DNA of 64,000 nucleotides, from NCBI GenBank assembly GCA_016647705.1, contig CM028330.1, positions 33,493,534-33,557,533 on the forward strand, given 5' to 3'. Each line of letters starts with the position of its first letter. Position 1 is the first letter of the stretch. The notes below the pieces were generated by a model. It was not told where the DNA came from. It saw only the letters and a program-made list of their open reading frames with translations, and made no database searches. Origin of the DNA: Eucommia ulmoides (Eukaryota > Streptophyta > Magnoliopsida > Garryales > Eucommiaceae). Shown one piece after another: positions 44,288 through 56,165 of this stretch. The translations under genes were made by a program, and so were the position numbers.

Positions 44288-46590
44288 TGATGAACCCTAG
44301 GTTTTGATGGACAATTAAGTATCGATATTTTTTGTGGAAGTAATGTGTTTGTTGAGTATGTCAGAAAAAAGTTCCATATAAAAGAAGATCTCATGAAGAA
44401 AACACAAAAGGTACAAAGAATGACATAATGAAGAAATGAAGAGTGTGGAAGACCTTAAAGAAAAATAGATGAAAATAACTCTCTACTCATATACTCTTAA
44501 TGTAACCCAAATTAGGATCATACATGATATTTTAAATAAGTTATTTTTAGGTGTGATAGAGTTTAAACTCCTAATTAATGATTTTATATGTGTTCCTTAT
44601 ATGAAATAAATTTGATAATTGACCTAATTGATAAACATGGTTTAGTGTATAAAAAGTTGTATTTTAGAGTTAACTCGGTTAACCGAGAAAAATAATCGGT
44701 TAATTGAATCAATCAATGTATTTTGGAGCAAAAGTGAGTTCTACTAATCTAATCGGTCAACCGACCTAAAGAAGTTGGTCAACCGTTTGAAATTGTGTCT
44801 AAATTGGTAAAGGAAGTGGACATCCTGAAGCAGTCGGTCAACCGAGTGGAAGAAATCGATCAACCGTTTCAGGCAATGAGTTTTTTCGAAGCTATATTAG
44901 ACCAACTTGTAATATTCAATCAATCGAATAGGGAAATTCAGTCAACCGTTTGGGTCAGTGTGTTTTTCGGAGCAAAAGTGAACTAACCTATATAATTCGG
45001 TCAACTGAATGGGAAATTCGGTCAACCAATTAGGCTGTGAATTTTTTTTGGGTTTTGGTTCTGATTCAATTAGTCATCCAAATCTTTTGGTTAAGTCTAT
45101 CGACAGTGTCGGTTGTGATTTAGTGTGACTTGGTCTCTTGTTCAAAAACTATCTGTTTTTTATGATTCCAAGGGAAAGATTTGGGGGATTTGAATTGATT
45201 TAAGATATAGTATATCTATTTGATTATTTCTATTGATTTGGTCCACATAATTTATGATTTTCTTAATTTAAGTTGATTAATACTTCCTATCTTTATGATT
45301 ATAAATTAAGTAATATTTCATGGATTTATTTAAGAGATTTAAACAATATTTTTAAGTGGATTACCCCTAAAACGGAAGATAATATTATATGGGGTTTAAG
45401 AGGACCTTTTAGAGGCATATCTTTTGAAAAGTTGTCGTTGGAGGGTTTGATACCTATCTATAAAAATATACCTGCGGGATTGAAAGAATATATATCAAGA
45501 ACAATCAGTTTTGAAATTTTCTAAGAGTGATTTTTATGTTGAGATTTCTGTGAGAGATTTGTGCCAAGTTCTTGATCTAAAGCGCTGTTGATTTGGCGTC
45601 AGTGATTTGTGCTCCATTGTGATTCTGTTTCCATCTTCGGTATTTTCCCGGTGAGATCTTTTCAAGCTTTTGTTATTTATTCTGAATTTATGTTATTATT
45701 GATTGCTTGATTATAAGATTGTCAGAAAATTATTTTTAAACTTAAAAGCCTAAAAAATCTTTTTAAAATGATTTTATTTGATTATCTGATTACGTGTTCT
45801 AAATTATGTTACCCACTTATTTATTTAATCAAATATTATTTGTCTCATATTATATCTATCCCGTAATAATTTTCAGGATCGAGTATATATGTATTGAGGT
45901 AGTAGAAGCTCCTTGTTGGAAGAAACTTATATTTTTCTGTATTTGTGAGTTTGGGTGGAATAGACACGTTTTGGACGGTGTCTAGTCAGGGTAGCTAGGT
46001 TTTGATATTTTTCCTATGAAAAATATTAAAATTTGATCTTTGTCCTGCAAAAAGTTTATGTTATTCTTTCCCTTGAAAAGAATTAGATTTTGATTCTCCC
46101 TACAATTGAATTGTGTTTTTTGAGTGAATTATAAAGGTTTAATCATTACCTGTGAAAATTATAGTTGAGATAGTGGTGAGGTTAATCTTTAGCCTGATAA
46201 AAAAAAATATGGTTCATTCTTTAACATCAAAAAAGGGTAAATTTGTAAAAGTTGATTTTGTGCTTGTAAAAGAATCATTGTAAGGGTTTGGTTTCTATCG
46301 GTAAAGGAATCAAGAGTTTAGTGGTTGTGAATCATCATAGAAATTGGGGAACTGGATTAGGCAAGGTTAGCTTGTTGAACTAGGATATATCTTGGTGTGA
46401 TACATTATTTTTATTTTATATATTGTGTTTGGGTGTTCACTTAGCATTAAACAATTATCTGGTTCGTAATTAAGATAATAATGAATTTAGAAAAATTGAA
46501 TATTTGATAATTAAATATTAATAGAATTATTTTTTAAAATTTTGTAACTACCCAATTCACCCCCCTCTTGGGTAACTCTTTGGGCCAACA
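44288..46590 (+). mobile_element. Solo LTR of the copia family (2303 bp)
   Basis: Starts TGATGAACCCTAGG and ends TGGGCCAACA. Aligns from its first bases with 13081 (shared TTTTGATGGACAATTAA) to the CCAATTCACCCCC end. The flanks CAATA (44283-44287) and TAATA (46591-46595) fit a 5-bp target duplication with one change. No internal region. The palindrome cluster (44690-45030) and hairpin array (about 46010-46320) are present. Short open frames inside (for example 45273-45524) are chance. Confidence 0.88.
44690..45030. repeat. Palindrome cluster in copia-family solo LTR, copy 3
   Basis: About nine units related to AATCGGTCAACCGA (GTTGGTCAACCGTTTG, CAGTCGGTCAACCGAGTG, ATTCGGTCAACCAATT and variants) at 20-60 base spacing. 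It corresponds to the blocks at 13556-13840 and 18640-19080. Confidence 0.82.
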
Positions 46591-47659
46591 TAATATAATA
46601 CTCAAAATATTAAACCCACAATTCCTAACCTGGTTCCTCATTTTATTTTTAGATTCAGTATTAGTATTTTTTTTAATTTAAAAACCAAAATCAAAACTCA
46701 ACTCATTTTCACCAAAAGGAAGAAAAATAATAAAAAAATGATAATTACAAAACCGATCCCTGTGGTTCGGCACCCTACTAAAACATTGTACTATAGTACT
46801 ATCATAGTAACACTTAAGGGTATTATTTTTTAGCAATCAGGTTGTAACGAAAACCTGAAAGGGTGCTATGGGCAAGAACGTAGGGATTGTAACAAAATAC
46901 AAAATCACTGAACCAATGCAAGCCCAAAAGGGCACTAAGGTACAAAAATATGGACGTCAATCTTAGTGAGAACCCAAAAGGGAACGAAGGGAAAAAATGG
47001 CATAAAAGAAAATGGGGTAGAGATCCGGTCAGTTTAGTATTATCCAAGGAAGGTTATTTTCGTCGAAGGAATCTTTAGTTCTCAAAGAGTTGAGGAAGCG
47101 AAGTGTTCGATTGTAATCCATGGCGCTTCAATCGTCAAAGGGAGCAAGATTGAAATCCGCTAGAAATCTGTAAGTTTCCGATAAGTGACCAAGTTAATGT
47201 TGTACTTCTCAGGGGAAGTGACTTCAAAAAATAGAAATCTACGTATAACACTTGAGGCATCAGTTTAAGTAATTATAAATTGTGATTATTCATATGATAT
47301 TTTACCATATAACTAACACTTAAACACTGATAAGGTAAAAAACATATGGCAAGGGCCAAGGAAAGTAGGTAAGAAGGAAAGTAGCATAGTCCCTAGACAA
47401 AGTATCATGTCGCCTCAAAAAGTTCAGCATCACCAGCACTTACCAACAAAACTCCAAAACAACACCAATGCCAATCATTCAATCACTTGATTCAGAAACC
47501 GGACATAAGGATAGAGAGTCACCCGAGAACACTAAGGGGTAGTTGCAATGCAAATGTTTTCTGTTACGATCAAGTTTTGATAGGAAAGCAAGGGACTAGA
47601 AAATCCTTGTTTCACCCATACAACCTCATTTAGAGTGTAAAAAAAAGAATCAGATGAAT
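46591..47659 (+). other. Element C 3' untranslated region, part 3
   Basis: Continues after the solo LTR. AT-rich, with GGAAAGTAGGTAAGAAGGAAAG near 47360. It includes short direct repeats around 46855-46990 (CAAAAGGGCACTAAGG and CAAAAGGGAACGAAGG). No gene seen. Confidence 0.6.
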
Positions 47660-47679
47660 TCATAGTCACACATCACTTC

Positions 47680-48190
47680 CAAGATAAAGTATCATAAATC
47701 AGGGCACATTTTGTAAGAGTATGCCTTCCCAAGATAAAGCCTATCTCCCACCTATCATAAATCGGGGCACATTTTGTAAGAGTATGCCTTCCTAATATGA
47801 AGCATATCTCTTCTATCCCCAAACTTGGGCTGGAGCACCTTTCATCACACATTACCACAAGAATTGTCATCATCGCTATCCTTCCCAGCCTTGGACTGGG
47901 ACACATTGCATAATATTTTCTAATCATCATCATAATCTCTAGCCTTAGGCCAGGGAGCATTTCATTATATTTAATCATTGCCCAGTCATGGACTAAGGCA
48001 CATTTCACACGTCACTATAGTTAAACCCACCCTAGCATTAGGTTAACGGTACTCATCATCAATCAATAAGTTTTATCTTTAGGCTAGGGGCGAGATGACA
48101 TATATGATTCGATGTCTATGAGAATGGTTCATTTCATCTTTAGCCAAAGGCTAGGATGCATTTATTGGTTTCCTAAATTGGAACCTATTT
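47680..48190. repeat. Tandem arrays 1-2 in element C 3' region
   Basis: A 63-bp unit (ATCATAAATCGGGGCACATT onward) occurs at about 47692 and 47755. It is followed by six or so ~60-bp units with the pattern CCAGCCTTGGACTGGGACAC (about 47815-48190). The 111-codon frame through them (48008-47673) is an artefact of repetition. Confidence 0.82.
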
Positions 48191-48229
48191 GTTTATTCTA
48201 AATAATAAGTTTAAATTTGATTTATGATT

Positions 48230-48700
48230 TTTCCTGTTATTCACTATAAGGCGGGTATTTATGATTTTCTCCGTTCTTCACTATAAAGAAGGAATTGTAA
48301 TTTAATTTCTATGATTTATCTCGTACTTCATTATAAGGCAGAAGTTGGATTTATCTCATCCTTCACTATAAGGTAAGAATTAGAATTTAATTTCTATGAT
48401 TTATCTCGACATTCAGTATAAGGTGGGTGTTTAATTTCTATGATTTATCTCATCCTCAATATAAGGCAAGAGTTTGATATATTTCATCCTTCAAAATAAG
48501 GCAAGAGTTTGATATTTATCTTCTGCCTCTTTTTTCACTATAAGGCGAGAGTTTGATTTTAATGATTTTCTCAACCTCATAATAGGTGGGATTTTCATGT
48601 CTAATTTTTATGTTTCTCGACCGTATAATAGGTGTGGTTTATTCGGACCTCATAATAGGCAGGATAATTGTTATTGAAAGTTCTTACCGTTTTCCACCTC
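48230..48700. repeat. Tandem array 3 in element C 3' region
   Basis: About nine units of 50-60 bp built on GATTTATCTCRTCCTTCACT and ATAAGGCAAGAGTTTGAT (R being A or G), drifting to CTCATAATAGGTGGG at the right end. Non-coding. Confidence 0.85.
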
Positions 48701-48720
48701 GTAGAAAGTCGGGACGATCA

Positions 48721-49380
48721 GAACTACATTGAACAGATTCTTAGCGTAGCCAAGATATATAGGAAACCTTGAGTTGGTCCAATCTAAATTTAGGAAATGA
48801 TAAAAAAAAAATTGACATTCTCCGTTCCCTATGCTGTGGCGTATCTTCTGCAAGATTGGTCCAACGAACCTCCTCACAAGTTTCAAGTTTTATTTCTGAT
48901 CTTAGAGCCTCATATGGCGATATCCCATGTTTACTTTTCTTTCTTTCGTCCCAAAGTTACGAAGATTTTCTAGAACTACATCTAACCTGATTCTTAGCAT
49001 GTCTAAGATATGTAGGGAAACCCCTAACTGGGTTCAGTCTAAATCTAGGAGGTGTTGGTGATCCGATATTCTTCGCCCTTGAGCAATAGAATAACCGTTT
49101 GTTTTATTGCTTCGTTTACTCCGGCCAGGACCGATGACTTTGCTTGTTTTGTTCCTTTAGTAATTTCGTTCAGGACCGGTGACTCCGTTTATTTTGGTGT
49201 TTTGGTAACTATGGCCAAGACCAGTGACTCCGTTTATTTTATTTATTTAGTAACTCGGCCGGGTCAATGACTCGATCTCTTTTAATGCTTTAGTAGTAAG
49301 CTCTGTTTGAACTACGCTTTATCTGATCCTTGATGTATTTTCAACGTACGTAGGTAACCATCCCATTGGTTCAGTCGTAT
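48721..49380. repeat. Dispersed repeat and array 4 in element C 3' region
   Basis: GAACTACATTGAACAGATTC at 48721, GAACTACATCTAACCTGATT at 48973 and GAACTACGCTTTATCTGATC at 49309 begin similar ~80-base segments ending in TTCAGTC. Between the last two lie four ~60-bp units with AGGACCGGTGACTCCGTTTA (about 49100-49290). Confidence 0.8.
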
Positions 49381-49499
49381 TTTTCCTTAATTTAATATGA
49401 TTTTCATCTCCATGAGAAGATTGTAATTGGCACTTTTCACTTTCCTAAGAAAGCGATGTGTACTTTCGGTGATTCTAGGGTGCCATGATATCACCATTT

Positions 49500-49860
49500 A
49501 CTAATCTATTTTATTTCCTCTGTTCCAGGTGGCAAAGAATTTATTTTTTGCTTTACTTTATTTCATCTGTCCCAGGTGCGCGAAGGATATGTTTGTATCG
49601 AGAAAAATTGCCAAGACTTTTTCTCATTTTGTTGCTTTCAACCTTTACTTTATTTTTTCCGTCCCAAGTGGTGAAGGATTTGTTTGTACTGAGGAAAGTC
49701 GTCGAGAGTTTTCCTCATTTTATTGCTTTCATTATTTACTTTATTTCTTCCGTCCCAGGTGGAGAAGGACTTGTTTGTGTCGAGAAAATTCACCGAGACG
49801 TTTTCTCACTTTTACTTGTTTTGGTGATTCCCGGGTACCTTGGAAACACCGTTTTCATTT
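49500..49860. repeat. Tandem array 5 in element C 3' region (46/92 bp)
   Basis: GTTCCAGGTGG or GTCCCAGGTGG occurs at about 49522, 49569, 49661 and 49752. Each is followed by GAAGGATTTGTTTGTA-like sequence, so a 92-bp unit with a half-unit at the left. The two overlapping 128- and 150-codon frames here are products of the repeat, not genes. Confidence 0.85.
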
Positions 49861-49982
49861 TGTTCCCTTAAAAAGGGCCGACCTAATCAGATCAAGGTTC
49901 GGTTATTTCTTTATTAGTCATTTCAGTGGAACCAAATGGTGTATGTCTCCTACCTTTGTCATCACAAGTAAACTCGCATAAC

Positions 49983-49994
49983 AAAAAGGGCAGC
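49983..49994 (+). promoter_or_regulatory. Polypurine tract of element C
   Basis: AAAAAGGGCAGC lies immediately before the LTR start TGTAGACA, as expected for plus-strand priming. Confidence 0.65.
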
Positions 49995-51540
49995 TGTAGA
50001 CATCGCATTTGTCTCGTCCATTTATGCATTTCACAAAGTATCGGCTCTACAGTGAAAATTTAGACAAACTTTAAACCAAGTTTAAGGATAGAAATTTAAA
50101 ACTTAGATTCTCATGTTTAATTTTTGCATAGCGTCTTAATTAAGAAAAATAAAAAATAAAAATCAACAATTTGATTGAATTCAGTAAGAAATAAAGTTTT
50201 GGGCTAAAATTAAAATTTCAAAAAGTTAATTGGGGACCAAAATGATTAAATTGAAAGTGTATTTTCATAGATTATCACTTTTTGTATAGTTAATTTTGGT
50301 TTTCATCCTTTAATTTTAAGAAAATTCACTAATCACACTTACGTTTTATTTTAGCCCAAAATTTGTATTTTCTCACCAGTTTCATCAAATTGATAACCAA
50401 TTGTGTGTTAATTTTTGACATTCAACATTCCAATATCAAATTGGATAGTTTAATTTCATGTTTTGCATTTTTATTTCATAATAAAACCAAAAAATACATT
50501 TTTTTTATAAAAGGTGCTCAAAGCACTAATTTCACCTCATGTACACCTCTTGGAAATGAGACGGAGTATTGGGATTCTAAATTGGATTGCCAATTGCTAT
50601 CTTGGAGTCCTCCAAGTCATTACCTTGAATGGCAAGACTTAAGGAAGTTGAAAAGTAAAGTCTACCCCTCAATTCCAGAAATAGAAGGGCTAAATTGGAT
50701 ATTTACATGAAATATGAGGTAGTTGTCAATCAAAGGTCAACTACCACAGCCTCTGGAGGGGCTGCACACTAACCTAGGTGCATGCCCTGGTGAGTGCGCG
50801 AATTTCACTCATATATAAGAGGCCTCTCCCCACCATTTCAAGTGTTCATTTATGTATGATTGCTTGCATGCTCTTAAAATACTTGTAAGAACACTAAAAA
50901 AAATCTCTCAGAAAAATTAGATTATTTAGTTTTGAAGTTTTAGAAATTTCTCTAAAAAATAGAGATAAAAAAACAAAGGAAGAAAAAAGAAGAAGATGGA
51001 AATATAAAAAAGAAGAAAAGATGGAAGAACTTCCTCCATTAGTGCGGTAAGTTCTCTAAACTCCCTGAAAATATTTTTTTCATTTTTTTACCTATGTAAA
51101 GGAGGACAAATAAAACTGGTCATAAGTTAAAAACCCGTTTCCAAGTGAACCCTCAAAAACAAGTTTATTTTCTTGCATTTTATTTATCGTCATTTACTTT
51201 TCCTGCACTTTACTGTCATTTACTTTTTGTTCTGCGCCTTTTCGCACTTTTATTTTTCTACATTTATTTTATTATTCTACGCCTTCTCGCACTTTTACTT
51301 TCTACAGTTTACTTTCCAGTTGTGTGCCTTTCCGCGCTTTAAATTTCTAGCAATTTTTTCTTCTTTTTTATACATATGCATATAAATAATCTAAGTCGAG
51401 TCCTCTTTAGCTAAAGGTCAAACAAGGGAGGACCCCTTATTCCTTATTTCGGATTTCGTGGTTTTGTGAAACTGCAAGTGGCCAGATAAAGGTGGTCATC
51501 TCCAAAAACATTTCGCCTTTTTAGCTATGGTTAGGACAGG

Positions 51541-51592
<52 letters not shown>
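51541..51592. repeat. AT dinucleotide microsatellite
   Basis: About 26 TA/AT units without interruption, within the element C LTR. Confidence 0.97.
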
Positions 51593-51603
<11 letters not shown>

Positions 51604-53041
51604 CCATGACATAACAAAAAACAAATTCCTAAACCAAAAACTCTAAAGGGTGAGTACTCCGTACCTCATTTCTAGGTTTTCCAATTAAATGAGAAACTTT
51701 AAATAAAGGTTTGAGAAAAACCCTTCCCGACATGGTTTTTTTAGTTAAGGTTATTTTGGAAAAAACATGTAAGAATTTTGTTATTTTTCATTTTTGCTAA
51801 AAAAATAAGAAAAACTAAGTTTCTTTGCCTTTCTTTCAAAATAAAAAAAACCTGAAAAAAATGTTATTTTTTTACCCCAAAAAAGTCATTTCCATAAAAG
51901 AGAAAATTTCACTTTAAAAAAAAAATATTTTTCCTTCATTTAATAAAACCAAAAAAAAAAAAAAAAGATGCTAAAAAAGTTCTTAATAAATTTTTAATGT
52001 TCTTTTTTTTTTTTTTTCTTTTTTTTTTTTTTTTTGTATTTAAACCCAATTTTTTTTTTCTTCATACAAATAAAATCAAAATGAGCTCTTCAAATATGGG
52101 AAATGTTTTCTCTACTTTAAAAGGAAAATTAAAATAAAAATACGATTTTTTCATAAAGATTTTTTTTTACCCTAAAAATGTGCTTTCTTATTAAGAAAAC
52201 CAAAACTTTTATTAAAAACAAAAGAATCCTAGAAAAACTAAACTTGTAAACTTAAAATGTGTTTTCTTCATAACATAACCAAATCTAAAAAAAAAAAAAA
52301 GTTTGGTTTCTTCATAAGAAAACAAACTCTTTTGTTTTACTTAAAAAAATATTTTCCTTCATAAGGAAAGTCTAAATAATTTTTTTTTAAAGTTTTTTTT
52401 CATAAAAAGCCAAACCCTTTGTTTATTTAAAATATTTTTTTATAAAAAAAACAAAAAATGTTTTAATTTATTTTTAATAAATCTTCTTTTTTCTCAAAAA
52501 TCATTTTATTCATTAAGGAAAACCAAAAAAAATATCTTGTCTTTAATTGTTTTTTAACAAAAGAAACATCCTTCCTAAATAATTTTCTTTTAAAAAGGAA
52601 AAGTCTTTTCATTTTTATATTTTTATTTATTTTCTTTTTTCTTTTTTGCATAAATTTTTCCATCATAACTTAATCTAAAATAAAATAATTAAAAAAAAAA
52701 AGAGGGCCAAGCTTGTCGATTCACCCATAATCGATAAGTGGTTTAAAAGGGGGACATTTTTTTTTTTTTTTTTTTTTCTTATTTGATTGTTGTAGTTACT
52801 TATTTTACTTTGACTTACATGAATAAAAAGGATAAGGGAAAAAAAATTATGTTAACCAACCAAACCAAATAACACTTGGACTTAGTTTAATTTAAAATAA
52901 CTAGACACTAAGTACCGTTTTTGAACGGGTATCTTAGAGTGCCTAATACCTTTCCGGAGTATAACCGACCGCCCAACTTAGAAGAATACTTGGTTAAAAC
53001 CTACATTTTGAGTCAAATTGCGCCATTTTAAAATATAACAT

Positions 53042-54116
53042 TGATGAGTGTAAAAATGGTCAGTCCAATGCTACCAATTAAAGATCACCATATGTCTACA
53101 ACGCCCCCACAAAGGTCAAGTCATGCCAATGACTAAGTATGGGAATTACGCCACGTAGAGGAACGTCTCGCTTTGTTCCAGTCATCCCAAAGGCTTCAGC
53201 ACTTTCCAACAAGAGCCGACAAACCATCACCGTGATGGGGGACCCTTCCCTATCTCGGCACTCTCCGCAACAACATCACTTACCCTGTAAATCAACTCCT
53301 CAAGGATCCTCAGGCAAGCCCCCCTCCTTCTTGTCTCCGACTATTTGAGAAGAGAATGGCGAAAAATTCCGTATGACTTCACCTTCCCATCTCCAGTTAT
53401 CCAGGAAGGGCAGGAATCAAATTCCTCATCTCAGCTACGGTAAGGTTGTGTCTCTCTCAGTTTATGAGCTGGTTCAATTCCCCATCCATAAATATCCTTA
53501 AATATCTTCCCTAAATATCCCAAAATATCTACAAATATACCTATGGCTCACTTTTCCAACCGAAATATCACCAAATATCCCCCAATGTGGTCAAGATAAG
53601 AGCCCCTTAGTACCCTCTCATTGGTTGTAAATTGAGATGAAACACCGATGTGATTTTGAGAAGACACTAATCCATGTTTAACCCTCTAAACTAATCCACT
53701 CCTTACCTATAAAAAGGAGGGCATGCAATTGCCCAGAGGTAGACAATTTTTGCCCCCTCTTCTCGGCAATTTCTCTATAAACTTTTCCCCCGTACGTTGA
53801 TTTTCATGCCGGAGGGGACACGTCGGGATCATCCCGGCAAGTCCTTTGTGCAGGTTTTTAGGCGCTCCCCCATCTCAGAGCAATTCCATTCCAAGCTCTA
53901 ACTCATATTTCCAAGGATCACAGGGCGTTTAGAACCTCTATTTCTCGGCCTAGAAGGCTTTGGGCTCCTCTCAATAAGGGTCTCTCCTTTCTCGGCCAGA
54001 GACTTCTCCATTGATCAGAAGTTCCATGAATTGAAGATCTTCATTCTAGACCTCTTCAAGTTATTCAAGACTGATCGGATCATACCGTTGAGGTTAACCA
54101 AAATTTGACATCAACA
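53042..54116. mobile_element. Solo LTR, 1075 bp, third family
   Basis: Ends TGATGAGTG and ACATCAACA, with the target duplication AACAT on both sides (53037-53041 and 54117-54121). A TATA-like CCTATAAAAAGGAGG at about 53706 suggests plus orientation. The content is richer in GC than its host LTR and has several TCTCGGC motifs. No internal domain or gene; the 69-codon frame at 53139-53348 is probably chance. Likely gypsy-type, family not assigned. Confidence 0.88.
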
Positions 54117-54170
54117 AACATGATTTTCATTTTTCTAAACAAAAAAACTTTGACCTATCACACTTTTTTT

Positions 54171-54370
54171 TTTTTAAAAAATGCTAGGTAGCGATTCCAA
54201 AATTTCAAAAAAATTGTCCCAAGTAAAAATTGTTTAAAATTGACGCCTAGAAAAATCCTTAGAATTGTTTTAAAAGACATATATAATTTTAAAACAAGCT
54301 TATTCAAAAGCATTTCAAAGAAATGATAAGTTTGTTTTCAAAATGACTGGGATTCGAATAACGCGATATA
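54171..54370 (+). repeat. Second primer site and leader of the Ogre-like element
   Basis: Sequence after the LTR repeats 32977-33155: TAGCGATTCC, GACGCCTAGAAAAATCC, CAAAAGCATTTCA and GGATTCGAATAAC. The primer site has changed from TGGCGACTCC. It is cut at about 54370 by a copia-family LTR fragment. Confidence 0.82.
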
Positions 54371-54849
54371 GGAGGTATTGTTCTCGAAATCTGGGTTACG
54401 TTAGGGTAAATCTTTAGTCTAGGAAAAAGATAGATTTGATTCTAAGCCTGAAAAAGAATTAGGTTAATCTTGTGCTTGAAAAAGATTGTAAATTTTTTAT
54501 TCTGAGCCTGGAAATGTATTAGGTTAATCCTGCGCTTGTAAAAAGAATTATAAAGGTTTCTCTCCTACCTAGGAAAGGGATCAGGTTTAGTGGATTGTGA
54601 ATTCTCTGTGGGAGCGTAGGGGAGAATAAATGGCCAAGTGTAGTTTGCCATACTTTTATGAATCTTTGTGTCAAATTCTTTATCCATTATCTGTTTGGTT
54701 ATGCACTTAGTTAATTCATGTTTCCGCTATATAACAACATAATAAAGGTTAGGGAAACTGAAGTGATTTGATTTTTTATTTGTTAAAGTTATTATTTAAA
54801 TTTTTAAATATCTAATTCACCCCCTGTTTAGTAGATCATTAGGCTAACA
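54371..54849 (+). repeat. Truncated copia-family LTR (3' part)
   Basis: Fourth copy of the family at 13081-15360. It keeps the hairpin-array section, the TAATTCACCCCCT motif and an AGGCTAACA end. The left 1.8 kb is absent; the left boundary is approximate. Confidence 0.8.
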
Positions 54850-55617
54850 AGTTGAAAAAGTTTTCTCATAGTATGCACCCACTTTTTGAGTGTAGCCTTT
54901 TGCCACGAGACTAGGTTTGTACCTAAGAATCGATCCATTAATAATTGGTTGTTTCAATCCTCTAAAATAACTCGATATTAACGGAACGAATCTGTAGATT
55001 CAATCCAAAAATTATTTTACACACACACTCTCTCTCTCACTCATATATATATATATACACACACATACAAAGAGAGATAGGAGGGGGGATATAATGAAAA
55101 AAAAATCGTCGACGAGCAACAACGACAACAAATGTCAGAGAAAAAGAAAAAAAATAATTGGTCATTGGAAATGAACAAATGAGAGGGAACTACGGGAGGA
55201 GGGGGTGTTGGTATTTTTTTAGAAAAATATAAGGACTAAAAAAAATTGATAAAGTTATTTTAGTTAAGATCAAATAAATTATTATAATTTTTTTTTTCAA
55301 TAGGGTTTATGTCAAGAATAAAAAAGATGTAAATTATTATATACGGAGAAAAATATTTTTTTATTTATAAGATACTGGGGATTCTTCGTTTTAGAAGCAA
55401 ATAAGTTTAATTATATTTTGTACCCCTGAAGATTCATATATGTACTTTATTAAGTATTTTTTGTTATTTAGTATTTTTTATACTTACAAATTTGAATAGG
55501 TTAAACCTAAGACATGCTTCTCATTCGACAAATAACAATGACACCCCTCCTCCTTTTATTAATATCTCAAGTAACCCATATCTTTTCAGTTTAATTATCT
55601 AAGACACGGATAATTCT
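54850..55617. other. AT-rich spacer with microsatellite
   Basis: A compound CA/CT/TA/CA microsatellite lies at about 55019-55067. Otherwise low-complexity AT-rich sequence without a recognisable gene or element. Confidence 0.6.
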
Positions 55618-56165
55618 ATATGTAAACCTTTTTTTTTAAATGTACACCCATATTAAAAAAAATTAAATGATTTTAAAATGAATATTTTACCCCTATTAGA
55701 AAAATAGAAATTATTTCTTTTACCATTTTATTTAAAAAAATTACACTAACATCCCCTACCCTCAAACCCCTCACCGTGCAACTTTCGCTTGCTACCCTAG
55801 CTCTCTCGCCCCCTGCAACTGTTGGCCATCCTCTACCCTTTACCTCAGTCGTCCACCCTTTTTTTTTTGTCGTCTGCCATCTTTTTCTTCTCACAATCAA
55901 CTTCTCTATCTTTATCTCTTTCTATATATATATATATAAAAGAGAAAGAGAGAGATAAGAGATAGAAAAATGATAGAGAAAAAAGAGAAAGACATTGATG
56001 TCGATGGAGGTAGTTTTCGCTGGTGAAACATGGAAGAAATATGGAGGAGGAAAGTGTAAAAATAAAACGTTAAGCGAGAAATATGTGTAAGTAATTTTTA
56101 AGTGTAAAACAATCGTTGCATAAGTATTTATGGGGTGTATGGTTAGCAAAAAGGGATTTACATTA
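55618..56165. mobile_element. Possible MITE with imperfect terminal inverted repeats
   Basis: TATGTAAACCTTTTTTTT with TGTACACCC at the left resembles the reverse complement of the right end (GGGGTGTATGG with AAAGGGATTTACATT), about 22 of 31 bases alike. No clear target duplication or coding frame. Weak. Confidence 0.3.

Larger units (their letters stand above)
32001..49994 (+). mobile_element. Ogre-like Ty3/gypsy element C, decayed and nested
   Basis: Partial 5' LTR (32001-32976), TGGCGACTCC primer site, leader, then plus-strand protease, RT, RNase H, second RNase H and integrase ending near 38177. A very long 3' untranslated region runs to a purine-rich end and the next LTR at 49995. The tRNA-Arg-type primer site, long LTRs and residue patterns fit Ogre/Tat elements. 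The usual ORF1 and gag are missing. Element D (38550-43533) and a copia solo LTR (44288-46590) are inserted in its 3' region. Confidence 0.87.
49995..54170 (+). repeat. Full LTR of the Ogre-like family, interrupted by a solo LTR
   Basis: Starts TGTAGACATCGC after the purine tract and ends near AATGCTAGG before the primer-like TAGCGATTCC. Net length is about 3.1 kb without the 1080-bp insertion (53042-54116 plus duplication). A TATA-like CATATATAAGAGG is at about 50811. An AT microsatellite is at 51541-51592, and long A/T-rich low-complexity sequence at 51700-52870. Right-hand parts match 32001-32976; left-hand parts match 15361-16800 in reverse. Confidence 0.85.

Noticed and set aside
49485-49981. 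Overlapping 128- and 150-codon plus frames
   Set aside because: Both run through a 46/92-bp tandem array in the Ogre-like 3' region, and repetition explains their length.
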